From JAIROC01 sp031553535 (lineage in GTDB: Bacteria > Bacteroidota > Bacteroidia > Bacteroidales > WCHB1-69), in contig JAVBLM010000011.1 in assembly GCA_031553535.1 (NCBI GenBank), positions 1 through 64,000 of the forward strand: DNA of 64,000 nucleotides. The letters run 5' to 3'. Positions 10,507-19,373 of the stretch are shown in pieces (positions within the stretch are counted from its first letter, which is position 1; every line of letters begins with the position of its first letter). The notes under the pieces were generated by a model. That model saw only the letters and a list, made by a program, of their open reading frames with translations. It did no database searches and had not been told where the DNA came from. The position numbers and the translations under genes were made by a program.

Positions 10507-12096
10507 ATGAACTCGATTTTTTACATTATTATCATCTTATTTGTTGTCGGATACGGATGTATTGCACTTGAACATCCGTTAAAAATAAGTAAAACGGCAT
10601 CTGCTTTATTATTGGGTGTTGCATTGTGGACCCTTATGGTATTGGGGGGCGAAAACACGATCTTTAATCCCGGATTATATGAGTCATTTATTGAAGATGA
10701 GGGAGGAGGTAGTTTTATATCCTGGATTATCCATCATGAATTACTGATGCATTTGGGAGATATTGCTGAGATTTTATTTTTCCTGATGGGAGCTATGACA
10801 ATCGTTGAATTAATTGATACCTATGGAGGCTTTAAGATTATTACCGATAAAATAACAACTACAAGTAGAGTCCGGTTTTTATGGATTATTGCTATTCTGG
10901 CGTTTTTTATGTCTGCGGTATTAGATAATATGACTACAACAATTGTCATGGTTACCTTGCTGCGAAAATTAGTTGCTAATAAGCGGGAACGCTGGTTCTA
11001 TGCAAGTATGGTTGTATTGGCCGCGAATGCCGGTGGGGCATGGTCTCCGATTGGAGATGTTACTACAATTATGTTATGGGTAGCAGGAAAAGTAAGTGCA
11101 ATGAATATTATTTTAAAAACATTTTTGGCTAGTTTCATGTCTATAATAGTGCCGCTAATTATTCTTACATTCCGTATAAAAGGAAATTTTACCCGTCCCC
11201 AGATCATAGAACCTCATACGGGATTACATGGAGATATTCCTACTTCACACAGGGAACGTTTGCTTGTGCTTTGTATGGGTGTTGGTGCTTTATTATTTGT
11301 TCCGGTTTTCAAGTCGATTACACACCTGCCTCCTTATTTAGGAATGCTGGGTGGATTGGGAGCCTTATGGGTTCTTACCGAGTTGTTACAGCGCAGGCAT
11401 CCCGAGAGAGATAACAGTAAATTAAATGTTGCAGCTATACTTACTAAAATAGATACTCCCAGTATTCTTTTCTTTTTAGGTATTCTCCTGGCAGTTGCGG
11501 CCTTGCAAGTATGTGGTCATTTGACCCTTTTGGCGGGTTCTCTTAATCATATTCCTTTGGAAGAACCCGGAAAATATTTTGCTATTAGCTATATTATTGG
11601 ACTGTTGTCATCCATTGTGGATAACGTTCCTTTAGTTGCCGGAGCCATGGGAATGTATAACTTCGAAATGGATCATTATTTTTGGGAATTTATTGCATAT
11701 TGTGCAGGCACGGGAGGCAGTATATTGATTATTGGTTCAGCGGCCGGGGTTGCGGCCATGGGATTGGAAAAAATAGATTTTATCTGGTATGTAAAAAAGA
11801 TATCATTGCTGGCAATTATTGGTTATACGGCCGGGGCTTTGACATTTATTGCCCAGAATTATTCTGTAATCATGGATGAGGTTGATGAGGTTAATCAATC
11901 GCAAATACAAACTGATAAAAAAGAATTGACATATCAGTCTTTGTTTAACCTTCAACAAAAAGATAAACCGGATGATTTCCTATCTTTTCAGCAAAAAGTT
12001 GATATACCCGAATCTGTTTATTTCTATGGTAATTCGAAATATCAATACCAGAATTATAAACCGTTAAACCCAAATAAAATGATTGACTTACAGTAG
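10507..12096 (+). CDS. nhaD: NhaD-type Na+/H+ antiporter
   Basis: A 529-residue polytopic inner-membrane protein of the ion transporter superfamily (NhaD family), which exchanges cytoplasmic Na+ or Li+ for protons and so serves salt and pH homeostasis. About eleven hydrophobic segments are visible. Two half-repeats each carry an Asp-Asn motif in a membrane segment: D140-N141 (DNMTTTIVMV) and D372-N373 (SSIVDNVPL), as expected for the family's inverted-repeat fold. A GGAWSPIGDVTT loop near residue 176 is also characteristic. Residues from about 455 form a polar tail of some 75 residues that is longer than a simple antiporter needs and has no recognised fold. The gene stands alone, with its own -7 box at 10448, and is followed by a hairpin repeat array. 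Confidence 0.85.
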   Translation: MNSIFYIIIILFVVGYGCIALEHPLKISKTASALLLGVALWTLMVLGGENTIFNPGLYESFIEDEGGGSFISWIIHHELLMHLGDIAEILFFLMGAMTIVELIDTYGGFKIITDKITTTSRVRFLWIIAILAFFMSAVLDNMTTTIVMVTLLRKLVANKRERWFYASMVVLAANAGGAWSPIGDVTTIMLWVAGKVSAMNIILKTFLASFMSIIVPLIILTFRIKGNFTRPQIIEPHTGLHGDIPTSHRERLLVLCMGVGALLFVPVFKSITHLPPYLGMLGGLGALWVLTELLQRRHPERDNSKLNVAAILTKIDTPSILFFLGILLAVAALQVCGHLTLLAGSLNHIPLEEPGKYFAISYIIGLLSSIVDNVPLVAGAMGMYNFEMDHYFWEFIAYCAGTGGSILIIGSAAGVAAMGLEKIDFIWYVKKISLLAIIGYTAGALTFIAQNYSVIMDEVDEVNQSQIQTDKKELTYQSLFNLQQKDKPDDFLSFQQKVDIPESVYFYGNSKYQYQNYKPLNPNKMIDLQ

Positions 12097-12141
12097 TCAT
12101 TCTATTTATATATTTATGTTATAAATGAAACAAACTGACCC

Positions 12142-12477
12142 GTTTGAAGATTTCAGGAAGACCTGAAAACGTTTTACACTCTTGTTTGAAGATTTCAGGA
12201 AAGCCTGAAAGCATTTTACACTCTTGTTTGAAGATTTCGGGAAGACCCGAAAACATTTTACACTCTCGTTTGGGGATTTCGGGAAGACCCGAAAGTATTT
12301 TACACTCTCGTTTGAAGATTTCGGGAAGACCCGAAAACGTTTTACACTCTCGTTTGGGGATTTCGGGAAGACCCGAAAGCATTTTACATTCTCGTTTGAA
12401 GATTTCGGGAAGACCCGAAAACGTTTTACACTCTCGTTTGGAGATTTCGGGAAAGCCCGAAAACGTTTTACACTACT
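12142..12477. repeat. Hairpin tandem array 1: eight 42-bp units
   Basis: Units start at 12142, 12184, 12226, 12268, 12310, 12352, 12394 and 12436, exactly 42 bp apart, and each opens with GTTTG. Each contains a 7-bp stem with a 4-nt loop. Units 1-2 have TTTCAGG/CCTGAAA and units 3-8 have TTTCGGG/CCCGAAA, so both arms changed together. Loops are AAGA or AAAG. Flanking positions alternate AAAAC and AAAGC/T between neighbouring units (1-7), suggesting duplication as 84-bp pairs. Because 42 is a multiple of 3, the array is open in several frames (14-residue repeats such as LKISGRPENVLHSR), but it has no start signals and is probably non-coding. A degenerate copy lies at about 12541-12565. Confidence 0.9.
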
Positions 12478-12751
12478 GCATGAAAGTTTTGGAAAAATCC
12501 GGCATCTTCCGGCAAAACAGTATATAAAACTTATGTTGGATGTTTCGGGAAGACTCGAAAGTATTATATTTGGCTACTTCCAATCTTACTATACCTTATG
12601 AATGATTTTTCCGGAGAGGTTTATTATTTATAAGGTTCGTATATGGATACTTATCAAACAGGCAGGCGGATATCTGTGAGAGGTACACTAAGGGGATATT
12701 ATTCGTATTTGAAAAAGGTTCAATTTATACCCTGAACTCACGTTAAATTAA

Positions 12752-12949
12752 TTCTCAACTCGAAATTTTTCGACATACTCTTTCCGTTACAATTTCCTTC
12801 ATAATATAAAGAATCATAGAGAGATAGAATTTTCAGCAATAAAAGAAGTTCTTGATATTGGATTAAAACAGTTGGATATGGAAATTCCGGAAGGAATAAA
12901 CAAACTAAATTCTTTTAATGATTTTGATAATTTGACAGAAAAACGATAG
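12752..12949 (+). pseudogene. Possible 3' remnant of a lost gene
   Basis: A frame open from 12752 to TAG at 12947-12949 encodes a plausible soluble segment whose central part reads REIEFSAIKEVLDIGLKQLD, then NSFNDFDNLTEKR. Codon use resembles the neighbouring genes, yet there is no start codon near its 5' side, only an internal ATG at 12877. It could be the tail of a gene whose front was deleted. No family is recognised and chance cannot be excluded. The rest of 12478-13052 shows no gene. Confidence 0.25.
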
Positions 12950-13052
12950 ACGAAATAATGTTCTAAAATAAAGAGAAATAACCATCTTAGCCCGATTATG
13001 GATTTTTTCTATATCCCTATTAATGGGGATATAAAGCTATTCATAATAGTGA

Positions 13053-13060
13053 TACCTTTG
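13053..13060 (+). promoter_or_regulatory. -7 box for feoAB
   Basis: TACCTTTG matches TAnnTTTG and lies 37 nt before the GTG start of feoAB. Confidence 0.6.
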
Positions 13061-13097
13061 TAATGATTATTACATTTACGGAGTAATTTAATATACA

Positions 13098-15632
13098 GTG
13101 AGATTATCGGATCTTAAAACGGGAGAAAAAGCAGTTATCGTGAAAGTGCTAGGCTATGGCGGTTTCCGTAAGCGAATTGTGGAAATGGGTTTTATCAAAG
13201 GAAAGGTTGTAGAATCGATTCTTAATGCACCTCTTAATGATCCGATCAAATACCGTATTATGGGATACGAAATATCCCTTCGCCGTAGCGAAGCCTCTCA
13301 AATTGAGGTGATAAGTATAGAGGAAGCAAATCTTATTGCCAATAGACAAATACACGGACATTTTAATGGAACCCTGACAGAAGAAGATATACGTAGGATT
13401 GCTCTTAAAAAACGTAAGACAATTAACGTTGCATTGGTCGGGAACCCGAATGCCGGGAAAACCAGCTTATTTAATATCGCTTCCGGGAAAAAAGAACGTG
13501 TAGGAAATTATAGCGGGGTAACTGTTGATGCAAAAGAAGGATTCTTTGATTTTGAAGGATACCATTTCAAAATAGTTGACTTACCCGGTACTTATTCCCT
13601 TTCCGCATATAGTCCTGAGGAGCGATATGTACGTAGTCATATTATAACGGAAAAACCCGATATAATTATCAATGTGGTAGATGCTTCTAATCTGGAGCGC
13701 AATTTATACCTTACCACCCAATTGATAGACATGAACGTACGGATGGTGATTGCATTAAACATGTATGATGAATTGAAAGAAAACGGGGATTCTTTGGATT
13801 ATCAAACACTTGAAAAATTAATAGGAGTACCTATTGTTCCGACTGTCAGTACAAAAAAAGTAGGGATTAATAAACTATTTCATACGGTCATAAAATTATA
13901 TGAAAGTGGTGATATCATTGATGAAAACGGAAACCTGATCTCTTCTATCAGTGATGATACGCTGATTGATGAATACCTGCATACGATAGATATACATCAT
14001 AAGCATGAAGTATCGAATGTAGACTCTGATTTAGAGAGTGAAGATCATATACATACTACAATCCGGCATATTCATATCAATCATGGAACTGTTATTGAAA
14101 AGGCTATCGGACAAATAAAAATCCAGATAGAGCAGAATCCGAATGCGAGGGATGAATATACGCCCCGTTATTTAGCCATAAAACTGCTGGAAGGGGATAC
14201 GGACATTGAAAAGTTTATTACTCAATATCCCAATTCCAAAGAAATAATTGCAGTTCGTGACCAGATGGCATCGAAGATATCATCCGAACTAAAAGAATCG
14301 GCGGAAAATGCTATTATGGATGCCAAGTACGGGTTTATTGCAGGGGCATTGAAAGAAACTTTTGTTCCGTCAAAAGAGCGAAAACAGGAATCAAAAAGTT
14401 CGAAGATAGATAATATCGTTACGAGTAAATACTGGGGATACCCTATCTTTTTGGTCATTCTTTTTGTTATGTTCCAAGCTACATTTTCACTGGGAGAATA
14501 TCCCATGGCATGGATAGAAATGTTCGTTGCATGGGTTGGAAGGGGGATTGATAATGTGATGAGTGACGGAATACTGAAAGATCTGTTAATTGATGGGATT
14601 GTCGGGGGAGTTGGCGGTGTTCTTGTTTTCTTACCTAATATCCTCATTCTTTATTTTTTTATCACCTTCATGGAGTCCACCGGATATATGGCAAGGGCTG
14701 CATTTATCATGGATAAGATCATGCATAAGATGGGATTGCATGGAAGGTCTTTTATTCCGCTTATAATGGGTTTCGGATGTAATGTGCCTGCTATTTTAGC
14801 CACCCGTACGATAGAAAATCGTAATAGCCGTATGATTACCATGCTTATTAATCCGTTGATGTCATGTAGTGCAAGGCTTCCTATTTATCTTTTGTTAGCA
14901 GGAACCTTTTTCCCTAAACATGCCGGATTGGTTATTTTCTCCATCTATGTAACGGGAATTGTATTGGCGGTAATAATGGCGCGTATATTTAAACGGTTTC
15001 TATTTACAAAAGAAGAAACACCCTTTGTAATGGAACTTCCTCCTTACAGGATGCCTACCGCTAAAAGTTTATTACAGCACACCTGGGAAAAAGGGGAACA
15101 GTATCTCCGTAAAATAGGGACAGTTATTTTATTAGGCTCTATTATCATTTGGGCGTTGAGCTATTTTCCAAGACATGAACATATAGTGGAAGGAAATACG
15201 ATGGAAGTAAAAATGGAACAACAGGAAAATTCATATCTTGGCAAAATCGGAAAATTCATAGAACCGGTAATGGAACCCTTGGGGTTTAATTGGAAGATGA
15301 GTGTGGCATTATTATCCGGGGTTGCTGCAAAGGAAGTTGTTGTAAGCACGTTGGGAGTATTGTATAATATTGATGTAGACGAAGAAAACAATTCACTGGG
15401 AAATAGATTAAAAGCGGAGGTAAATACGGATGGAACACCTGTTTATACATCTGCTGTGGCATTGAGTTTTATGTTATTTGTCCTGATTTATTTTCCATGT
15501 ATTGCTACGATTGCTACTATCAAAAACGAATCCGGTTCGTGGAAATGGGCATTGTTCACAGTACTTTATACTGTTGTTTTAGCCTGGCTGGTTTCTTTTG
15601 CAGTATATCATATTTTTTCTCTTATAGTATGA
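13098..15632 (+). CDS. feoB: Ferrous iron transporter, FeoA-FeoB fusion
   Basis: An 844-residue GTP-dependent Fe2+ importer of the inner membrane. Residues 1-75 are an SH3-like FeoA domain fused to the FeoB G-domain: G1 GNPNAGKT at 115-122, G3 DLPGTYS at 161-167, G4 NMYD at 221-224. The C-terminal half carries the Gate-type membrane segments, including PLIMGFGCNVPAILATR and a conserved CSARLPIY stretch. Fusion to FeoA is common in Bacteroidota. Between the G-domain and the helical linker, residues 295-329 hold nine histidines (HHKHE, DHIHTTIRHIHINH), an unusual potential metal-binding insert. The start is GTG at 13098, placed just after a -7 box. The stop overlaps the next gene's ATG (ATGA), so the two are translationally coupled. 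Confidence 0.92.
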   Translation: MRLSDLKTGEKAVIVKVLGYGGFRKRIVEMGFIKGKVVESILNAPLNDPIKYRIMGYEISLRRSEASQIEVISIEEANLIANRQIHGHFNGTLTEEDIRRIALKKRKTINVALVGNPNAGKTSLFNIASGKKERVGNYSGVTVDAKEGFFDFEGYHFKIVDLPGTYSLSAYSPEERYVRSHIITEKPDIIINVVDASNLERNLYLTTQLIDMNVRMVIALNMYDELKENGDSLDYQTLEKLIGVPIVPTVSTKKVGINKLFHTVIKLYESGDIIDENGNLISSISDDTLIDEYLHTIDIHHKHEVSNVDSDLESEDHIHTTIRHIHINHGTVIEKAIGQIKIQIEQNPNARDEYTPRYLAIKLLEGDTDIEKFITQYPNSKEIIAVRDQMASKISSELKESAENAIMDAKYGFIAGALKETFVPSKERKQESKSSKIDNIVTSKYWGYPIFLVILFVMFQATFSLGEYPMAWIEMFVAWVGRGIDNVMSDGILKDLLIDGIVGGVGGVLVFLPNILILYFFITFMESTGYMARAAFIMDKIMHKMGLHGRSFIPLIMGFGCNVPAILATRTIENRNSRMITMLINPLMSCSARLPIYLLLAGTFFPKHAGLVIFSIYVTGIVLAVIMARIFKRFLFTKEETPFVMELPPYRMPTAKSLLQHTWEKGEQYLRKIGTVILLGSIIIWALSYFPRHEHIVEGNTMEVKMEQQENSYLGKIGKFIEPVMEPLGFNWKMSVALLSGVAAKEVVVSTLGVLYNIDVDEENNSLGNRLKAEVNTDGTPVYTSAVALSFMLFVLIYFPCIATIATIKNESGSWKWALFTVLYTVVLAWLVSFAVYHIFSLIV

Positions 15633-15760
15633 CACAGACGATAATAGTTATTATAATTGTTGCCGCTGCGGTTTTTTTTGCAGGATATAAAACATATAAG
15701 TCCTTAAAGAAAAAGAATCGTTGCTCAGGCTGTAAAGGATGTTCTGAAGAACAGGACTAA
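15629..15760 (+). CDS. FeoB-associated Cys-rich membrane protein
   Basis: A 43-residue protein with one N-terminal membrane helix (residues about 4-19), a basic stretch KTYKSLKKKNR and a cysteine tail CSGCKGCSEEQD. This is the layout of the small FeoB-associated Cys-rich proteins found behind feoB. The ATG at 15629 overlaps the feoB stop codon by 3 nt. A longer frame upstream exists only inside feoB and is a shadow. The three cysteines could bind iron transiently near the transporter mouth, but this function is inferred from context. Confidence 0.75.
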   Translation: MTQTIIVIIIVAAAVFFAGYKTYKSLKKKNRCSGCKGCSEEQD

Positions 15761-15823
15761 CCGATATAATATCCTGTCATTGCAAAAATTTCTTTTCAAG
15801 AGCGTAAATCTAATTTAAATATG

Positions 15824-15831
15824 TATTTTTG
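15824..15831 (+). promoter_or_regulatory. -7 box that fixes the upp start
   Basis: TATTTTTG lies 31 nt before the ATG at 15862. It overlaps an upstream in-frame TTG (15829), so that longer start is unlikely to be used. Confidence 0.6.
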
Positions 15832-15861
15832 CATTTGTATGGACTTCTAATAAATAAGTAT

Positions 15862-16512
15862 ATGGTTAATGTATTAGATCTTAATAATTCGATAGCAAAT
15901 GATTTTTTAGCAGAACTCCGGGATGTCGAAATTCAGAAAGACAAAATGCGGTTCCGGAAAAATCTGGAAAGAATGGGGGAAATATTTGCCTATGAGATAA
16001 GTAAAACAATGGAATATGAAGAAAGAGAAATAGTATCTCCTTTAGGTATAGCAAAATGTTCCGTTTTAAAACAACAACCTGTTTTATGTACTATTATGCG
16101 GGCAGGGCTTGCTTTTCACCAGGGGTTTCTCAATTATTTCGATAAGGCGGAATGTGCTTTTATCTCTGCTTACCGTAAGCATGAAAAAGACGGATCGTTC
16201 GACATACAGTTAGATTACATGTCCTCTCCTAATTTGACTGATAAGACGTTGATATTACTTGATTCGATGATTGCCACAGGAAGTTCGATTGATTTATCGT
16301 TAAGAGGATTGAGAAATAATTATGGAGAACCTGCAAAAATACATATTGTTTCTATTATTTCCAGTGTAATGGGAATTGATTTCTTGAAAAGAAAGCTGCC
16401 TATCGGAACCAGTATCTGGACAAATACAATAGATCAGGAACTGACTGCCCAATCTTATATTGTTCCCGGCCTGGGAGATGCCGGAGATCTGGCTTATGGG
16501 GAAAAAGAGTAG
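15862..16512 (+). CDS. upp: Uracil phosphoribosyltransferase
   Basis: A cytosolic 216-residue pyrimidine-salvage enzyme that makes UMP from uracil and PRPP. The PRPP-binding loop reads LLDSMIATGSS, the IMRAGLAFHQG segment matches the substrate region of the family, and the C-terminal YIVPGLGDAGD is the conserved uracil-binding tail. The ATG at 15862 gives MVNVLDLN and normal length; the in-frame TTG upstream overlaps the promoter box. It is followed 8 nt later by maf, so the two are probably co-transcribed and both concern nucleotide pools. Confidence 0.93.
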   Translation: MVNVLDLNNSIANDFLAELRDVEIQKDKMRFRKNLERMGEIFAYEISKTMEYEEREIVSPLGIAKCSVLKQQPVLCTIMRAGLAFHQGFLNYFDKAECAFISAYRKHEKDGSFDIQLDYMSSPNLTDKTLILLDSMIATGSSIDLSLRGLRNNYGEPAKIHIVSIISSVMGIDFLKRKLPIGTSIWTNTIDQELTAQSYIVPGLGDAGDLAYGEKE

Positions 16513-16520
16513 GTATAAGT

Positions 16521-17120
16521 ATGTTATTGGATGATTTAAAAGATTATTCTATTGTATTGGCTTCCCAGTCTCCTCGCAGGAAAGAATTACTTTCCGGCCT
16601 TGGGATTACTTTTGAAGTCAATTGGATAGAAACCAATGAAATTTTGTCTGTGGATTTATTACCCTGTCAATTGGTAGAACATTTGGCCGAACAAAAGGCA
16701 CAGGCAATTGCAAATCAATATGATTCGAGAAAGGCAATTGTAATAGGCGGGGATACGGTTGTTTGTGTAGATAATACTATTTTGGGAAAGCCGGTAGACA
16801 GGCAGGATGCAATGAATATGTTAAGGCAATTGTCAGGGAGAAAACATTTGGTTATAAGCGGATTGTGTGTGCTTCATAAAGAAAGAATCCTCTGCGAACA
16901 TGATATTACCGAAGTCTATTTCAAATCATTAACTGATGAGGAAATAAATTATTATGTAGATTTTTATCATCCTTTCGATAAAGCGGGAGCATATGGTATA
17001 CAGGAATGGATAGGATACCAAGCTATAGAACGAATAAATGGTTCGTTCTATAATGTAATGGGTTTACCTACCCATGTATTATGGAAAATGTTAAGAGAAG
17101 TTACGGGTAATAAAAACTGA
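16521..17120 (+). CDS. maf: Maf family nucleotide pyrophosphatase
   Basis: A 199-residue cytosolic enzyme of the Maf/HAM1 fold, which hydrolyses non-canonical or methylated nucleoside triphosphates to monophosphates. Family signatures are ASQSPRRKELL at residues 14-24, GGDTVVCVD with the catalytic-type Asp, KPVDRQDAMNML and KAGAYGIQ. The IQEW and E-R-I-N-G-S-F-Y-N residues fit the dTTP/UTP pyrophosphatase (YhdE-like) subgroup, though substrate is not certain from sequence. Length is normal. It is coupled to upp, 8 nt upstream. Confidence 0.88.
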   Translation: MLLDDLKDYSIVLASQSPRRKELLSGLGITFEVNWIETNEILSVDLLPCQLVEHLAEQKAQAIANQYDSRKAIVIGGDTVVCVDNTILGKPVDRQDAMNMLRQLSGRKHLVISGLCVLHKERILCEHDITEVYFKSLTDEEINYYVDFYHPFDKAGAYGIQEWIGYQAIERINGSFYNVMGLPTHVLWKMLREVTGNKN

Positions 17121-17220
17121 AGTAAACTTATTTTTCTCTTTTATTTTCATAGTGTTATACTATTGTTTTTCTTTTTCAAAACATTTTTGTTGAAGACTTA
17201 TTACTTAGTATAAAAATTAT

Positions 17221-17228
17221 TATCTTTG
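17221..17228 (+). promoter_or_regulatory. -7 box for rocD
   Basis: TATCTTTG, 45 nt before the rocD ATG. Confidence 0.6.
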
Positions 17229-17273
17229 CGAAAATTTTGCATGTAAATATATATAAATTAAAAAAATAGCGAT

Positions 17274-18503
17274 ATGGTAGAAAAGATAACATCAAGTAAG
17301 CAAGCAATGGAAATGGAAGACAAGTATGGTGCACATAATTACCATCCTCTTCCGGTAGTTTTGTCTAAGGGGGAAGGTGCTTTTGTATGGGATGTAGAAG
17401 GTAAGAAATATTTCGATTTCCTGTCAGCATACTCTGCCGTAAACCAAGGGCATTGCCACCCTAAAATTATTGATGCACTGAAAAAGCAAGCGGAAACGCT
17501 TACCCTTACTTCCCGTGCATTTTACAATGATTGTTTAGGACCATACGAAAAGTATATTACCGAGTATTTTGGTTATGATAAAGTGCTTCCGATGAATACG
17601 GGTGCAGAAGCTGATGAAACTGCTTTAAAATTAGCTCGTCGTTGGGGTGTGGTTAAGAAAGGAATTCCAAACGATCAGGTAAAAATCATTTGTTGTGATG
17701 GAAATTTCCATGGACGTACCATTACAATTGTTTCCATGTCGAATGATCCTGATTCGTATGCAAATTATGGACCTTTAACACCGGGATTTATCCGCATACC
17801 CTATAATGATATTCCTGCTTTGGAAAAAGCGCTTAAGGAAGAGGGAGATAAAATTGCAGGATTTTTAGTAGAACCTATCCAAGGAGAAGCCGGGGTTTAT
17901 GTTCCTGATGATGGTTATTTGAAAAAAGCGTATGATCTTTGTAGAGCTAAAAATGTTTTATTTATTGCTGATGAGGTACAAACAGGAATTGCCCGTACCG
18001 GTAAAATGTTGGCATGTGATCATGAAGGTGTAAAACCGGATGTTCTTATTTTAGGAAAAGCACTTTCAGGAGGAGTTCTTCCCGTATCTGCGGTATTAAC
18101 TAATGATGAGGTGATGCTTTGTATTAAACCGGGAGAACATGGCTCTACTTTCGGAGGTTTTCCATTAGCTTGTAAAGTTGCAGCGGCAGCATTAGAGGTG
18201 GTAAAAGAAGAAAAATTGATGGAAAAAGCAGAATATCTCGGAAAGATATTCCGTGATTACATGAAGAATATCAAATCGGACATGATCACGCTTGTCCGTG
18301 GGAAAGGGTTGTTGAATGCCGTTATTATCAAACCCAAAAATGGAAAAGAAGCATGGGATGTATGCTTGAAAATGAGAGATTTGGGAGTATTGGCAAAACC
18401 AACCCATGGAGATATTATTCGTTTTGCTCCTCCGCTGGTAATCACCGAAGAACAGCTTCTTGAAGCATGTAAACGTATTGAAGAAGCTATTTTGTCGTTT
18501 TAA
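17274..18503 (+). CDS. rocD: Ornithine aminotransferase
   Basis: A 409-residue class III PLP-dependent transaminase that converts ornithine and 2-oxoglutarate to glutamate-5-semialdehyde and glutamate, linking arginine and proline metabolism. Visible marks are MNTGAEADETALKLAR (cofactor phosphate region), the FLVEPIQGEAG segment, ADEVQTGIARTG with the PLP-contacting Asp, and LGKALSGG carrying the Schiff-base lysine K262. The N-terminus (YGAHNYHPLPVVLSKGEG) is specific to ornithine transaminases rather than acetylornithine enzymes. Monocistronic, with its own promoter and terminator. Confidence 0.92.
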   Translation: MVEKITSSKQAMEMEDKYGAHNYHPLPVVLSKGEGAFVWDVEGKKYFDFLSAYSAVNQGHCHPKIIDALKKQAETLTLTSRAFYNDCLGPYEKYITEYFGYDKVLPMNTGAEADETALKLARRWGVVKKGIPNDQVKIICCDGNFHGRTITIVSMSNDPDSYANYGPLTPGFIRIPYNDIPALEKALKEEGDKIAGFLVEPIQGEAGVYVPDDGYLKKAYDLCRAKNVLFIADEVQTGIARTGKMLACDHEGVKPDVLILGKALSGGVLPVSAVLTNDEVMLCIKPGEHGSTFGGFPLACKVAAAALEVVKEEKLMEKAEYLGKIFRDYMKNIKSDMITLVRGKGLLNAVIIKPKNGKEAWDVCLKMRDLGVLAKPTHGDIIRFAPPLVITEEQLLEACKRIEEAILSF

Positions 18504-18526
18504 CTGAAATAGTTCTTAAAAGAAGG

Positions 18527-18562
18527 AGAAGTTGTTTATTAAGCAACTTCTTTTTCTTTTTC
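18527..18562 (+). terminator. Terminator after rocD
   Basis: GAAGTTG (18528-18534) pairs with CAACTTC (18544-18550), followed by TTTTTCTTTTTC. Confidence 0.8.
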
Positions 18563-18697
18563 TTCACTTCTGTTCTTTGTTAGGTTAAGAAAGCTTACCG
18601 ATAGGCACCTGACATTTAAGCAAACCTTATACTATAGCTAAGTATATCCCAGTGAATAGACTTAACATGGGCTTGGTGGGGTTAATGGATATTATAA

Positions 18698-19101
18698 CAG
18701 AAGTTACGCAAGTGGGGAATTTACAGGAAGTTACAGAAACAAGAATAGATTCAAGTCAAAGTTTACACGTTTACGGGTTTACACGTTAACATTTCAAGAA
18801 ATTTGTGGAACCTTTCCTGACTTCGACACTTGGGCGACGTATTGTCGAAGTCAGGAATATGTGCTGTTGAAGAATCCAATCACTGTCGAATATGAGAGGC
18901 CGTTTATTCTTGTCTAAGTACATTTTTACGATTGGGTCTTTGCACGGGAATGGAAAGACCCAATAGTAATTTGAATGAAGTTATATCACAGAAGTTACGC
19001 AAGCGGAGAAATTACGCAAGTTATAGAAACAATGATAGATTCAAGTCAAAGTTTACACGTTTACGGGTTTACACGTTAACATTTCAAGAAATTTGCGGAA
19101 T
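18698..19101. repeat. Two ~110-bp direct repeats in a gene-free 0.8-kb spacer
   Basis: Copies lie at about 18698-18812 and 18989-19101. Both begin CAGAAGTTACGCAAG and share an identical core of over 50 bp running from ATAGATTCAAGTCAAAGTTT through the CGTTTACGGG region to CAAGAAATTTG. They are followed at 19165-19252 by GATAAAATCGATAAA-like and CCTGTAACTTGCGTAACTTC sequence. The same motifs reappear near 26.0, 28.7 and 51.2 kb, so this is a dispersed intergenic family. No credible gene lies in 18563-19334. Confidence 0.85.
18814..18857. repeat. 15-bp perfect stem-loop
   Basis: TTCCTGACTTCGACA (18814-18828) is the exact reverse complement of 18843-18857, with a 14-nt loop. There is no T-run, so it is probably part of the repeat family rather than a terminator. 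Confidence 0.8.
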
Positions 19102-19334
19102 CTTTAGCTTGCCGAAGGCAAATTAGCGGAAAAAATAAAAAACGCAATAAGCAGAAAGGATAAAATAGATAAAGCCGATAAAATCGATAAACTTTAAGCA
19201 ATCAACAACTAATCACGATTCCTGTAACTTCCTGTAACTTGCGTAACTTCTGATATAATTCAAAACAATTTCAATTAACATTCATCCGTTATTAATTAAT
19301 TCCAAAACGACAAAGATAATTTTAAGAAAAATCG

Positions 19335-19342
19335 TATCTTTG
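19335..19342 (+). promoter_or_regulatory. -7 box for the parE-ruvB-pssA-rfbC unit
   Basis: TATCTTTG, 31 nt before the ATG at 19374. Confidence 0.6.
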
Positions 19343-19373
19343 CTAATAATATAGTATTTATAAGGATCATAAA

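Noticed and set aside
12142..12477. CRISPR array
   Set aside because: Units are contiguous with no variable spacers, and no cas genes are near. The same applies to 28985-29340 and 50692-50985.
12144..12601. Two open frames over array 1 as real proteins
   Set aside because: They are translations of the tandem repeat, with no promoter box and different proteins in each frame.
15829..15861. TTG start of upp 33 nt upstream
   Set aside because: It overlaps the TATTTTTG promoter box; the ATG at 15862 gives the normal N-terminus.
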